DNA from: Opitutus sp. GAS368
GTDB lineage: Bacteria > Verrucomicrobiota > Verrucomicrobiia > Opitutales > Opitutaceae
Assembly: GCF_900104925.1 (NCBI RefSeq)
Contig: NZ_LT629735.1
Span: forward strand, 3,021,001-3,085,000
DNA length: 64,000 nucleotides
Reading direction: 5' to 3'
The notes under the pieces were generated by a model that saw only the letters and a list, made by a program, of their open reading frames with translations, was not told the DNA's origin and made no database searches. Positions 19,056-26,381 of this stretch are shown in pieces. The number at the start of each line of letters is the position of its first letter. Within the stretch, counting starts at the first letter, position 1. Made by a program: the position numbers and the translations under genes.

Positions 19056-19080
19056 GGAGGGCCCGGCTCCCGCCGGGCCG
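19056..19080. repeat. Short palindromic repeat GTGGAGGGCCCGGC type
   Basis: Hairpin GGCCCGGC-tcccGCCGGGCC preceded by GTGGAG. A near-identical copy is at 29611-29637. Confidence 0.6.
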
Positions 19081-19099
19081 CGGCTCGCGCTATTTACCA

Positions 19100-19128
19100 G
19101 TAGGGGCGTCGCTTGCCGACGCCCCTAC
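19100..19128. repeat. Single REP hairpin, GTAG type
   Basis: Perfect 12-bp arms GTAGGGGCGTCG / CGACGCCCCTAC with a 5-base loop. Same GTAG...CTAC ends as the elements at 25434, 28479, 37838, 59205 and 61344. Confidence 0.75.
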
Positions 19129-19133
19129 ACACC

Positions 19134-19198
19134 AGTCATCCTGAACGATGCCCGAGGCGGTCGTTATACTGGATTCTTCGCTGCGCTCAGAATGACAG
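19134..19198. repeat. TCATTCTGAACG dispersed repeat, short copy
   Basis: Inverted ends TCATCCTGAACGA and TTCGCTGCGCTCAGAATGA enclose a short core. Related to the longer copies at 21251-21363 and 34371-34479. With the previous three elements it fills most of the 359-bp gap between the peptidase and the YugP-type gene; I see no gene there. Confidence 0.65.
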
Positions 19199-19320
19199 AT
19201 CGATGGTGGACAGGGGGCGGCTTATAACGCTTCGGGGCTTTTCCAGCCGGACATTTTCCGCTGGTAAAACGGTCCCGGCTGGCAACCTTCTGCACCGTCA
19301 ACGTCCAACCCATTTCCACC

Positions 19321-20028
19321 ATGCTCATCTGGTTCATCCTCATCATCGTCCCGCTCCTGTTCGGCCTCTATGCGCAGTATCGCGTGCACAGCGCCTACGG
19401 CAAAAACATCCAGATCCCGTCGCGGGGTCACATCACCGGCCGTGAGGCCGCCGCCGCCGTCATGGAGGGCGCGGGCATCCACGACGTCGAGATCGTGCGC
19501 GTGGAGGGGCAGCTGTCCGATCACTACGATCCCACGAACAAGCGGCTCGCACTGTCCGAGCAGAACTACGACGGCACGAGCCTCGCGGCGCTGGGGGTTT
19601 CCGCGCACGAGGCCGGCCACGCCATCCAGGACAAGGAAGGCTACGCCATGATGAATTTCCGCCAGGTGCTGGTGCCGGCCGCGCAGTTCGCCCAGCCCAT
19701 CGCCTGGGGCATCCTGAGCTTCGGCATCCTCTTGGCCTCTCTCCTAGGCGCGAAGGCCCTCGGCATCATCATGCTCCAGATCGGCGTCGTGGCGCTCACC
19801 GTCATCGCGCTCTTCCAGCTGGTCACCCTGCCGGTCGAGTTCGACGCCAGCCGCCGGGCCAAGGTGCAGCTCGTCAACCTCGGCATCCTCGGTCGCGATG
19901 AGATGGAGGGCGTCAACGAGACCCTTGATGCCGCCGCGCTGACCTATGTCGCCGCGTTCGTCGCGACCCTCGGCAACCTGCTTTACCTGCTGCTCATGCT
20001 CAGCGGGGGCGGCCGCAGCCGGGATTAA
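19321..20028 (+). CDS. Zinc metallopeptidase, YugP family membrane protein
   Basis: 235 residues. N-terminal membrane segment (MLIWFILIIVPLLFGLYAQY), then SAYGKNI, GREAAAAVMEGAGI and the zinc motif HEAGH at about residues 96-100 in VSAHEAGHAIQDKEGY. Two or three further membrane segments follow, and FDASRRAKVQL and LDAAALTYVAA close the family pattern of DUF2268/YugP-type (COG2738) proteases. It sits in the inner membrane with its active site probably on the cytosolic face. The physiological substrate of the family is not known. Confidence 0.9.
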   Translation: MLIWFILIIVPLLFGLYAQYRVHSAYGKNIQIPSRGHITGREAAAAVMEGAGIHDVEIVRVEGQLSDHYDPTNKRLALSEQNYDGTSLAALGVSAHEAGHAIQDKEGYAMMNFRQVLVPAAQFAQPIAWGILSFGILLASLLGAKALGIIMLQIGVVALTVIALFQLVTLPVEFDASRRAKVQLVNLGILGRDEMEGVNETLDAAALTYVAAFVATLGNLLYLLLMLSGGGRSRD

Positions 20029-20047
20029 TTTGTCTGTCCGGTTCCGT

Positions 20048-20082
20048 TTGACCACGGATTACACGGATAAACACGGATCAAG
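20048..20082. repeat. ACCACGGATTACACGGAT dispersed repeat, one arm
   Basis: One arm of the family whose paired forms flank genes of the rhamnose cluster (22199-22361 and 24612-24752). Here the matching inverted arm is missing. A separate hairpin GGCTGGTC-tccc-GACCAGCC follows at 20100-20119. Confidence 0.6.
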
Positions 20083-20172
20083 ACAGATTGGAATTGGAGG
20101 GCTGGTCTCCCGACCAGCCACGGACAACGCCTTCTGGGTATAAGGTTCAGCCTGAGGGTCGCCCGATGCTGG

Positions 20173-20271
20173 CAAGAAGGCAGCAAGGGAGGAAGTGACG
20201 GGAAGGTATAGGGATGGTGTAAGGATGCCGTAAGGATCTAAGGAGGAGTTAAGGAGGAATAAAGGAGGGAA
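20173..20271 (+). repeat. Degenerate purine-rich tandem repeat
   Basis: About 100 bases in which G and A make up most of the plus strand, built from variants of GTAAGGAT and AAGGAGGA. No coding frame fits it. It lies in the 437-bp gap upstream of the DeoR-type regulator. Function unknown. Confidence 0.5.
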
Positions 20272-20419
20272 CCCGAAGCTTCCCTATGGGACCCTGTCAT
20301 TATGGCATCGGCATGAAGGCGGAGTTCGGCCCGGCCTCCGGCTGGCCGGCGCACGCCGCGGCTTGCTCGCCCCCGCCAGACGGTGATCCCGCGCCCATGG
20401 CAGGGGGAAACAGCCTCTT

Positions 20420-20449
20420 ATTTATATGATTGACCCCAATCATATAAAT
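20420..20449 (+). promoter_or_regulatory. AT-rich perfect palindrome, probable operator of the rhamnose regulator
   Basis: Perfect 13-bp arms ATTTATATGATTG / CAATCATATAAAT around a 4-base centre, 16 bp before the regulator start, in otherwise GC-rich DNA. The right arm contains TATAAA, which could be part of a -10 element, so a bound dimer would block transcription. Its position fits autoregulation by the DeoR-type protein. I see no second copy in front of the other rhamnose genes. Confidence 0.65.
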
Positions 20450-20465
20450 TTCATACGGTCCTGCC

Positions 20466-21245
20466 ATGCGCGTGCCCCAGCACATCGTCGACCTCCGCCG
20501 CGAGGAACTCCGCAGCCTGATCCGGCGCGACGGGTTCCTGCCGGTGAACGAGATCTGCCGGCGGCTGGGGGTCTCCGAGGCCACGGCCCGGCGCGACCTG
20601 GTGGCGGTCGAGGCCAACGGCCACATCACCCGCACCTACGGGGGCGCCCTGGCGGACTATAACAGCGCCTTTGCCTCGCACGACGAGCGTTCCGGCCGCG
20701 CCCGGCCGGCCAAGGCGCGCATCGCCGGGCGGGCGGTGGCGCAGATGCCGCGCACCGGCACCATCTTTCTCGACGCCGGCACGACCATCCAGGCGACGGC
20801 CCGCGCGCTGACCCAGCGCAAGGACCTGTCCGGCCTCGTGGTCGTGACCAACAGCCTCGCGGCCGCTTCCGTCCTCGGCGGGACCGCCGGGGTGGAGCTG
20901 CATGTCGTGGGCGGCGAGTTTCTCAGCCGCCAGGCGGCCCTCATGGGCCCGCGCGCCATCAAGGCGCTGGGCGACTGGTCCTTCGACGCGGCCTTCCTCG
21001 GCGGCGAGGGCATGGACGCCGCGGGCATCAGCAACTCGCACGCGAGCGTCGCCGCTTTCCAGCAATCCGTCCTGCGCCGCGCCCAACAGGTTTACTTCTG
21101 CCTCGACGCGTCCAAGCTCGGGCGCGCCACCCCGCACCGCGTCGCCGACTGGTCCCGGCCTTCCGCCTTGATTTCCGACGCCCCGCCCAAGCGCCTCGCG
21201 GCGCACGGCATCGTGCTGCCCCCGTCCAAACTTCTCCGCGCCTGA
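20466..21245 (+). CDS. DeoR/GlpR family transcriptional regulator, probably of rhamnose genes
   Basis: 259 residues. The N-terminal helix-turn-helix is NEICRRLGVSEATARRDLVAVEANGHITRTYGGAL, the DeoR signature. The C-terminal sugar-phosphate sensor domain shows FLDAGTTIQATA and VVTNSLAAASVL, the loops that bind phosphosugars. Such proteins usually repress until a pathway phosphosugar binds. Upstream is an AT-rich palindrome, downstream the aldolase, fusion enzyme, kinase and isomerase of rhamnose breakdown, so rhamnulose-1-phosphate is the likely ligand (inference). Confidence 0.9.
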   Translation: MRVPQHIVDLRREELRSLIRRDGFLPVNEICRRLGVSEATARRDLVAVEANGHITRTYGGALADYNSAFASHDERSGRARPAKARIAGRAVAQMPRTGTIFLDAGTTIQATARALTQRKDLSGLVVVTNSLAAASVLGGTAGVELHVVGGEFLSRQAALMGPRAIKALGDWSFDAAFLGGEGMDAAGISNSHASVAAFQQSVLRRAQQVYFCLDASKLGRATPHRVADWSRPSALISDAPPKRLAAHGIVLPPSKLLRA

Positions 21246-21250
21246 GCATG

Positions 21251-21363
21251 ATTGTCATTCTGAACGAAGTGAAGTTCCGAGCGCAGCGACATCCTCATCC
21301 ATGCATTCGTTCGCGGTATCACGTTCGTTGCCATGGATCCTTCGCTGCACTCAGGATGACAAT
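21251..21363. repeat. TGTCATTCTGAACGAAGTGAAG dispersed inverted repeat, full copy
   Basis: 113 bp with ends ATTGTCATTC / GGATGACAAT and subterminal GAACGAAGTGAAG / CTTCGCTGCACTC. The internal part is nearly the same as 34371-34479 and as the truncated copy near 37429. It fills the gap between regulator and aldolase genes. Confidence 0.75.
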
Positions 21364-21390
21364 GCCTTTGAGGAGCGCCCGCACTAATCA

Positions 21391-22158
21391 ATGAGCACGA
21401 CCACCACAGCCGGCATCATCTCCCGGATGCTCGACCTCTCGCACCAGCTTGGTCGCGAGGACCGCCAGCTGGCCATCCTGGGTGAGGGCAACACCTCCGC
21501 CCGGCTCGCGCCTGACACCTTCGTCGTCAAGGCCAGCGGCTCGAACCTCGGCACGCTCAACGAGGCCGGCACCGCCGTGTGCCGCTTCGACCGGCTGCTG
21601 CCGCTGCTCGACCGCAAGGCGATGACCGATGCGGCGATCGACGAGGCGCTCTTTGCCGCCCGCGTGGATGCGAATTCCCGGAAGCCCTCGGTCGAGGCGA
21701 TGTTCCATGCGTGGCTGCTGACCCTGCCGGGCGTGAACTTCGTCGGCCACACGCATCCCGTGGCGGTGAACAAGATTCTCTGCACCAAACACGCGCGGGC
21801 CTTCGCCACCAAGCGCGGCTGTCCCGACGAGATCGTGTGCTGTGGCGCCGAGTTCGTGCTGGTGCCCTACATCGACCCCGGCCTGAAGCTGGCGCAGGGC
21901 ATCCGCCGCGCCGTCGTCGCCTACATCAAGCGCCTCTCGCGTCCGCCGCGTGTCATCCTCCTCGAGAACCACGGCCTGATCGCCCTCGGCGCCACGCCCG
22001 AGGCTGTGCTCGCGGCGACCCTGATGGCCAACAAGGCCGCCGAGATCTTCGCCGGCGCCGTGACGCTCGGTTCGCCGCGTTTCCTTTCCGCCGCCGTCGC
22101 CGCCCGCATCGCCGGCCGGCCGGACGAGCACTACCGCCAGCAGGCGCTCGGCCTCTGA
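21391..22158 (+). CDS. Class II aldolase/adducin family protein
   Basis: 255 residues. LGEGNTSARL and KASGSNLG bind the substrate phosphate, and the zinc ligands are seen in FVGHTHPVAVNK (two His) and ENHGLIALG (third His). These are the hallmarks of fuculose/rhamnulose-phosphate aldolases and ribulose-phosphate epimerases. Its place between the regulator and the rhamnulose-1-phosphate aldolase/dehydrogenase fusion suggests a role with deoxysugar phosphates or a related branch. The fusion already supplies a rhamnulose-1-phosphate aldolase domain, so the exact role of this second aldolase is open. Confidence 0.85.
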   Translation: MSTTTTAGIISRMLDLSHQLGREDRQLAILGEGNTSARLAPDTFVVKASGSNLGTLNEAGTAVCRFDRLLPLLDRKAMTDAAIDEALFAARVDANSRKPSVEAMFHAWLLTLPGVNFVGHTHPVAVNKILCTKHARAFATKRGCPDEIVCCGAEFVLVPYIDPGLKLAQGIRRAVVAYIKRLSRPPRVILLENHGLIALGATPEAVLAATLMANKAAEIFAGAVTLGSPRFLSAAVAARIAGRPDEHYRQQALGL

Positions 22159-22198
22159 TTTTTCTTTATCCGAACCATCTCAAACCAGGACCTAAATT

Positions 22199-22361
22199 CA
22201 TTGACCACGGATTACACAGATATTCACGGATGAAAAACGACCCAAACCTTTCACAGGAGATCGCAGAGGAAACAGAGATTTCACCCTCCTGCCTTTTCTC
22301 TGCGTGCTCCTGTAGAATTCGCCTTGGTCTTTATCCGCGTTCATCCGCGTAATCCGCGGGA
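22199..22361. repeat. Nested dispersed repeat: CCACGGATTACACAGAT pair enclosing CACAGGAG pair
   Basis: Outer arms 22199-22233 (CCACGGATTACACAGAT) and 22327-22361 (ATCCGCGTAATCCGCGG); inner arms 22252-22283 (CACAGGAGATCGCAGAGG) and 22289-22317 (TCTCTGCGTGCTCCTGT). The element ends about 13 bp before the next start codon and fills the gap. No gene is seen in it. Confidence 0.7.
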
Positions 22362-22374
22362 AATGCCTTTCTCC

Positions 22375-24567
22375 ATGAATACCTACAGATTCGTCAACTT
22401 CGGCTGGGACGACGCCAAGGCCGCGTCGCTCGATCCGGTTGGCCGCCTCATCTACCGCTCGAACCTGCTCGGCAGTGACCAGCGCATCACCAACACCGGC
22501 GGCGGCAACACGTCGTCGAAGATCACCGAGAAGGACCCGCTCAACGGCCTCCCGACCGAGGTGCTCTGGGTCAAGGGCTCCGGCGGCGACCTCCGCACCA
22601 GCACACGCGAGAACTTCTCGTCGCTCTACCAGCTGAAGCTGCTCGACCTCCAGCAGCTCTACGCCGCCCGCACCGACAAGGGCCTCAAGGCCCCGGCCGA
22701 GGACGACATGGTGGGCATGTATAACCATACCACCTTCAACCTGAACCCGCGCCCGTCGTCGATCGACACCCCGCTGCATTCCTTCCTGCCGGGCAAGCAC
22801 GTCGACCACATGCACCCGAACGCGATCATCGCGATCGCCGCCTCGCAGAACTGCGAGAAGCTCACCCAGGAGATCTTCGGCGGCGAGATGGCCTACGTGC
22901 CTTGGATGCGCCCGGGCTTCGAACTCGGCCTCGCCATGCAGGAGATCGCGAAGAAGCACCCGAAAACGCAGGCCATCATGATGGGCCAGCACGGCTTCAT
23001 CTCCTGGGACAGCGACGACAAGGCCTGCTACACGCTCACGCTGAACTTCATCGAGAAGGCCGCGGCCTACATCGACGCGAAATACCAGGCCAAGGGCGGC
23101 GACGCCACGGCCTTCGGCGGCGCGAAATACCAGACGCTCGACGCCGCGAAGCGCAGCGAGGTCTTCGCCGCGATCCTGCCCTGGCTGCGCGGCCAGGTCT
23201 CCCAGCAGAAGCGTTTCATCGGCACGGTGCAGGACGACGAGAAGATCCTGCGCTTCGTCAACTCGAAGGACGCCGCCCGCCTCGCCGAGCTCGGCACGAG
23301 CTGCCCCGACCATTTCCTCCGGACAAAAATCAAACCCCTATACGTCCCATGGGACCCATCCGTCTCATCCATTGCGGACCTGAAGAAACTCCTCGCCGAC
23401 GGCATCGCCAAATACCGGGATGACTACCGCGCCTACTATGATCGCTGCAAACATGCCAACTCGCCGGCCATGCGCGACCCGAACCCGACCGTCGTGCTCA
23501 TCCCGGGCGTCGGCCTGGTCGCGTGGGGCAAGGACAAGTCCGAGAGCCGCGTCACCGCCGAGTTCTACAACTGCGCCGTCGAGGTCATGCGCGGCGCCGA
23601 GGCGATCGACCAATACATCGCCCTGCCGCAGCAGGAAGCGTTCGACATCGAGTATTGGCTCCTCGAGGAGGCCAAGCTCAAGCGCATGCCCGCCGAAAAG
23701 GAACTCGCCCGCCAGGTCATCATCGTCATCGGCGCCGGCTCCGGCATCGGCAGGGAGACCGCCCACCGTCTCGTCAGGGAGGGCGCGCACATCGTCTGCG
23801 TCGACCTCAACGAGGGCGCGGCCCAGGCCACCGCCAAGGAAATCGAGGCCAAATACGGTGTCGGCATCGGCGTCGCCGGCACCGGCCTCTCGAATTGCGG
23901 CCCGGCGCTCGGCCTCGCCGCCAACATCACCGACCGCGCCAGCATCCGGAAGATGCTCGACCAGGTTGCGCTGGCCTACGGCGGCTTCGACTCGATCTGC
24001 GTGACCGCCGGCATCTTCGTGCCGAGCGACACCTCCGGCCACATCCCCGACGACAAGTGGGCCGTCACCTTCGCCATCAACGTCACGGGCAGCTACCTCG
24101 TCGGCGACGAGGCGTTCAAGACGTGGAAGGAGCAGGGCCTCAAGGGCCAGCTCGTCCTCACGACCAGCGCCAACGCGGCGGTCGCGAAGAAAGGCTCCGT
24201 CGCCTACGATGTTTCCAAGGCCGCCGGCAACCACCTCGTGCGCGAGCTCGCCATCGAGCTGTCGCCGCTGGTCCGCGTCAACGGCGTGGCCCCGGCCACC
24301 GTCGTGCAGGGCAGTGCGATGTTCCCGCGCGACCGCGTCATCGGCTCGCTCGCGAAATACAACATTCCCTACCAGGACGACGAGGCCACCGAGTCGCTGG
24401 TCGGCAAGCTGGCGCAATTCTACGCCGACCGCACGCTGACCAAGGCGCCCATCACGCCGGCGGACCAGGCCGAGGCCTACTTCCTCCTGGTGAGCCAGCG
24501 CCTCAGCAAGACGACCGGCCAGGTCGTCACGGTCGACGGCGGCCTGCACGAAGCCTTCCTGCGCTGA
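22375..24567 (+). CDS. rhaD: Bifunctional rhamnulose-1-phosphate aldolase / short-chain alcohol dehydrogenase
   Basis: 730 residues in two parts. Residues about 1-430 are a class II aldolase: NTGGGNTSSKI, VDHMHPNAIIAI and MGQHGFISWD give the phosphate-binding and zinc sites. Residues about 450-730 are an SDR: GAGSGIGRETAHRLV binds NAD(P), YDVSKAAGNHL holds the YxxxK catalytic pair, and VTVDGGLHEAFLR ends it. The family cleaves rhamnulose-1-phosphate to dihydroxyacetone phosphate and L-lactaldehyde and oxidises the lactaldehyde. The ATG at 22375 was preferred; another in-frame ATG is four codons upstream inside the repeat. Kinase and isomerase genes follow. Confidence 0.93.
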   Translation: MNTYRFVNFGWDDAKAASLDPVGRLIYRSNLLGSDQRITNTGGGNTSSKITEKDPLNGLPTEVLWVKGSGGDLRTSTRENFSSLYQLKLLDLQQLYAARTDKGLKAPAEDDMVGMYNHTTFNLNPRPSSIDTPLHSFLPGKHVDHMHPNAIIAIAASQNCEKLTQEIFGGEMAYVPWMRPGFELGLAMQEIAKKHPKTQAIMMGQHGFISWDSDDKACYTLTLNFIEKAAAYIDAKYQAKGGDATAFGGAKYQTLDAAKRSEVFAAILPWLRGQVSQQKRFIGTVQDDEKILRFVNSKDAARLAELGTSCPDHFLRTKIKPLYVPWDPSVSSIADLKKLLADGIAKYRDDYRAYYDRCKHANSPAMRDPNPTVVLIPGVGLVAWGKDKSESRVTAEFYNCAVEVMRGAEAIDQYIALPQQEAFDIEYWLLEEAKLKRMPAEKELARQVIIVIGAGSGIGRETAHRLVREGAHIVCVDLNEGAAQATAKEIEAKYGVGIGVAGTGLSNCGPALGLAANITDRASIRKMLDQVALAYGGFDSICVTAGIFVPSDTSGHIPDDKWAVTFAINVTGSYLVGDEAFKTWKEQGLKGQLVLTTSANAAVAKKGSVAYDVSKAAGNHLVRELAIELSPLVRVNGVAPATVVQGSAMFPRDRVIGSLAKYNIPYQDDEATESLVGKLAQFYADRTLTKAPITPADQAEAYFLLVSQRLSKTTGQVVTVDGGLHEAFLR

Positions 24568-24570
24568 GGT

Positions 24571-24752
24571 TCACCACTAATCCACACTAATGCTTCACTA
24601 ATCCCTGAGATTTTGACCACGGATAACACGGATTATCACGGATGGATTTCAGACAATACAGGTTCAGTTTCTTCATTAGTGCCCAATTAGTGTGCATTAG
24701 TGGTGACCAAAGCTCCTGCCTTTATCCGTGTTAATCCGTGCAATCCGTGGTT
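24571..24752. repeat. Interleaved dispersed repeats between rhaD and rhaB
   Basis: Four tracts in the order A-B-A'-B': CACTAATCC type (24571-24606), CCACGGATAACACGGAT (24612-24642), CATTAGTGGTGACC type (24673-24711) and TTTATCCGTGTTAATCCGTG (24718-24752). Each primed tract is the inverted complement of its partner, so the two families are crossed rather than nested. They fill the gap and end 10 bp before the rhaB start. Confidence 0.7.
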
Positions 24753-24762
24753 AAAAAACAAC

Positions 24763-26256
24763 ATGGCTTCTAAAACCATCCACTGTGCCGCCGTGGACCT
24801 CGGCGCGACCAGCGGTCGCGTCATCGTCGGCACGTGGGCGAAGAACCGCCTCACGCTGACGGAGGTGCACCGCTTTCCGAACGGGTTCCGTTCGGTCGGC
24901 GGCCACGATTACTGGGACATCCCCGGCCTGTGGACCGAGATCGCCACCGGCCTGCGCCTCGCGAAAAAGCGCTTCCCGCAGCTCGCCTCCGTCGGCGTGG
25001 ACACCTGGGGCGTGGACCACGTGCTCGTCAACGACGCGGGCCGCATGGTGTTTCCCACGCACGCCTACCGCGACGCCCGCACGCAGCCCGGCCTGACGCG
25101 CCTCGCCAACACCCGCGCGGCGCTGGAGCGCATCTACGCCGCGACCGGCATCCCCAACGTCTTCTACAACTCCAGCCTGCAGCTGGAGGAGACCGTCGCG
25201 CACAATCCGGCCGTGGCCGACCTGGCTACGCGCTGCCTCTTCCTGCCGGACTACTTCAACTTCCTGCTCTCGGGTCGCATGGAGAACGAGATCTCCTTTG
25301 CCAGCACCTCGCAGCTCCTTGCCGTGCACGGTCGGGACTGGTCGCGCGCCACGCTCGACCATTTTCATATTCCCGCGACGTGGTTCACGCCGCCGATCCT
25401 CGCCAACACCGTGCTCGGCCCGATTCTGCCCGAGGTAGGGCGAGTCCTCCGGACGAGCCGTGAATCCGCGAAATCCGGTGCAAAGCGCGGCTCGTCGGGA
25501 CGACGCGCCCTACCTGACATCAAGGTTGTCGCCGTGCCCGGCCACGACACCGCCTGCGCCTACGACGCCATGCCGGCCAATCCGACGGGCGGCGACCTCT
25601 ACATCAGCTCCGGCACCTGGTCGCTCGTCGGCTTCGAGAGCGACACGCCGCTGCTCGGTCACGAGGCGCTCACCGCGCGCATCTCCAACGAGCGCACCGG
25701 CGACGGCCGCTACCGCCCGCTGACGAACGTCATCGGCCTGTGGCTGCTGGAGCAGACGCTCAAGGATTTCACGGCCCGGCCGAAGAACGACGCGGAGTGG
25801 GTGAAGCTCATTAATGCTAGCTCTAAGCTTACAGCTTTAAGCTTTAAGCTGGATTGCACCGACCCCGCCTTCGTGAACCCGTCTTCCATGCGGGCCGCGA
25901 TCGACGCGCAGCTGAAGCGCCGGAAACTGCCGCGGCCAAAGAACCTCGCCGGCTATGTCCGCCTGATCTGCGACTCGCTGGGGCAGGGGCATGCCGACGC
26001 CCTCCGCGCCTTCGAGAAACTCGCCGGCCGGAAGTTCCAGCGCATCCTCATCGTGGGCGGTGGCTCGAAGAACCGTCTGCTTTGCCAGGCGACAGCCGAT
26101 GCCAGCGGGCTGCCGGTCCACGCCTTCACCCTCGAGGGCACCGCGGTCGGCAACATCGCCTCCCAGCTTGTCGCGCTGCGCGCCGTGCGTAACCTGAAGT
26201 CCTTCCGCGAGCACTTCGCCAAGCAAATCAAAGCCACCGTTTATCAACCTGGTTGA
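24763..26256 (+). CDS. rhaB: Rhamnulokinase with in-frame palindromic insert
   Basis: 497 residues of the FGGY/ASKHA sugar kinase fold. AAVDLGATSGRVIVG is the N-terminal phosphate loop, GVDTWGVDHVLVN and PDYFNFLLSGRMENE are rhamnulokinase blocks, VVAVPGHDTACAYDAMP starts the second lobe and ILIVGGGSKNRLLCQ closes the adenosine site. It phosphorylates L-rhamnulose. About residues 225-251 are encoded by an 81-bp REP-type palindrome (25434-25514) placed exactly between LGPILPEV and the VVAVPGHD block. A second odd stretch (25810-25855) has AT-rich codons. Both leave the frame open, so the protein is probably functional with a long surface loop. Confidence 0.92.
   Translation: MASKTIHCAAVDLGATSGRVIVGTWAKNRLTLTEVHRFPNGFRSVGGHDYWDIPGLWTEIATGLRLAKKRFPQLASVGVDTWGVDHVLVNDAGRMVFPTHAYRDARTQPGLTRLANTRAALERIYAATGIPNVFYNSSLQLEETVAHNPAVADLATRCLFLPDYFNFLLSGRMENEISFASTSQLLAVHGRDWSRATLDHFHIPATWFTPPILANTVLGPILPEVGRVLRTSRESAKSGAKRGSSGRRALPDIKVVAVPGHDTACAYDAMPANPTGGDLYISSGTWSLVGFESDTPLLGHEALTARISNERTGDGRYRPLTNVIGLWLLEQTLKDFTARPKNDAEWVKLINASSKLTALSFKLDCTDPAFVNPSSMRAAIDAQLKRRKLPRPKNLAGYVRLICDSLGQGHADALRAFEKLAGRKFQRILIVGGGSKNRLLCQATADASGLPVHAFTLEGTAVGNIASQLVALRAVRNLKSFREHFAKQIKATVYQPG
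25434..25514. repeat. REP-like inverted pair inserted in frame in rhaB
   Basis: 81 bp beginning GGTAGGGCGAGTC and ending GACGCGCCCTACC, with inner arms GACGAGCC / GGCTCGTC. An intergenic relative with the same ends is at 33652-33715. The length is a multiple of three and the reading frame GTA-GGG avoids the TAG in the element. Confidence 0.88.
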
Positions 26257-26269
26257 AATGCATTTTCTT

Positions 26270-26374
26270 ACACCAAGAGCGCGAAGAGAGCGGAGCGATG
26301 CTCAATCAAGCGTATCCCACTTGGCTAACTTTGCTTCCTTTGTGTAAAACTGCCTTGGTGCATTTCCAAGAAAC
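26270..26374. repeat. CACCAAGAGCGCGAAG dispersed inverted repeat between rhaB and rhaA
   Basis: Arms TACACCAAGAGCGCGAAG (26270) and CTAACTTTGCTTCC...CTTGGTGCA (26330-26374). A related pair lies downstream of rhaA at 27690-27765. It fills the 125-bp gap. Confidence 0.6.
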
Positions 26375-26381
26375 TTTCCCC

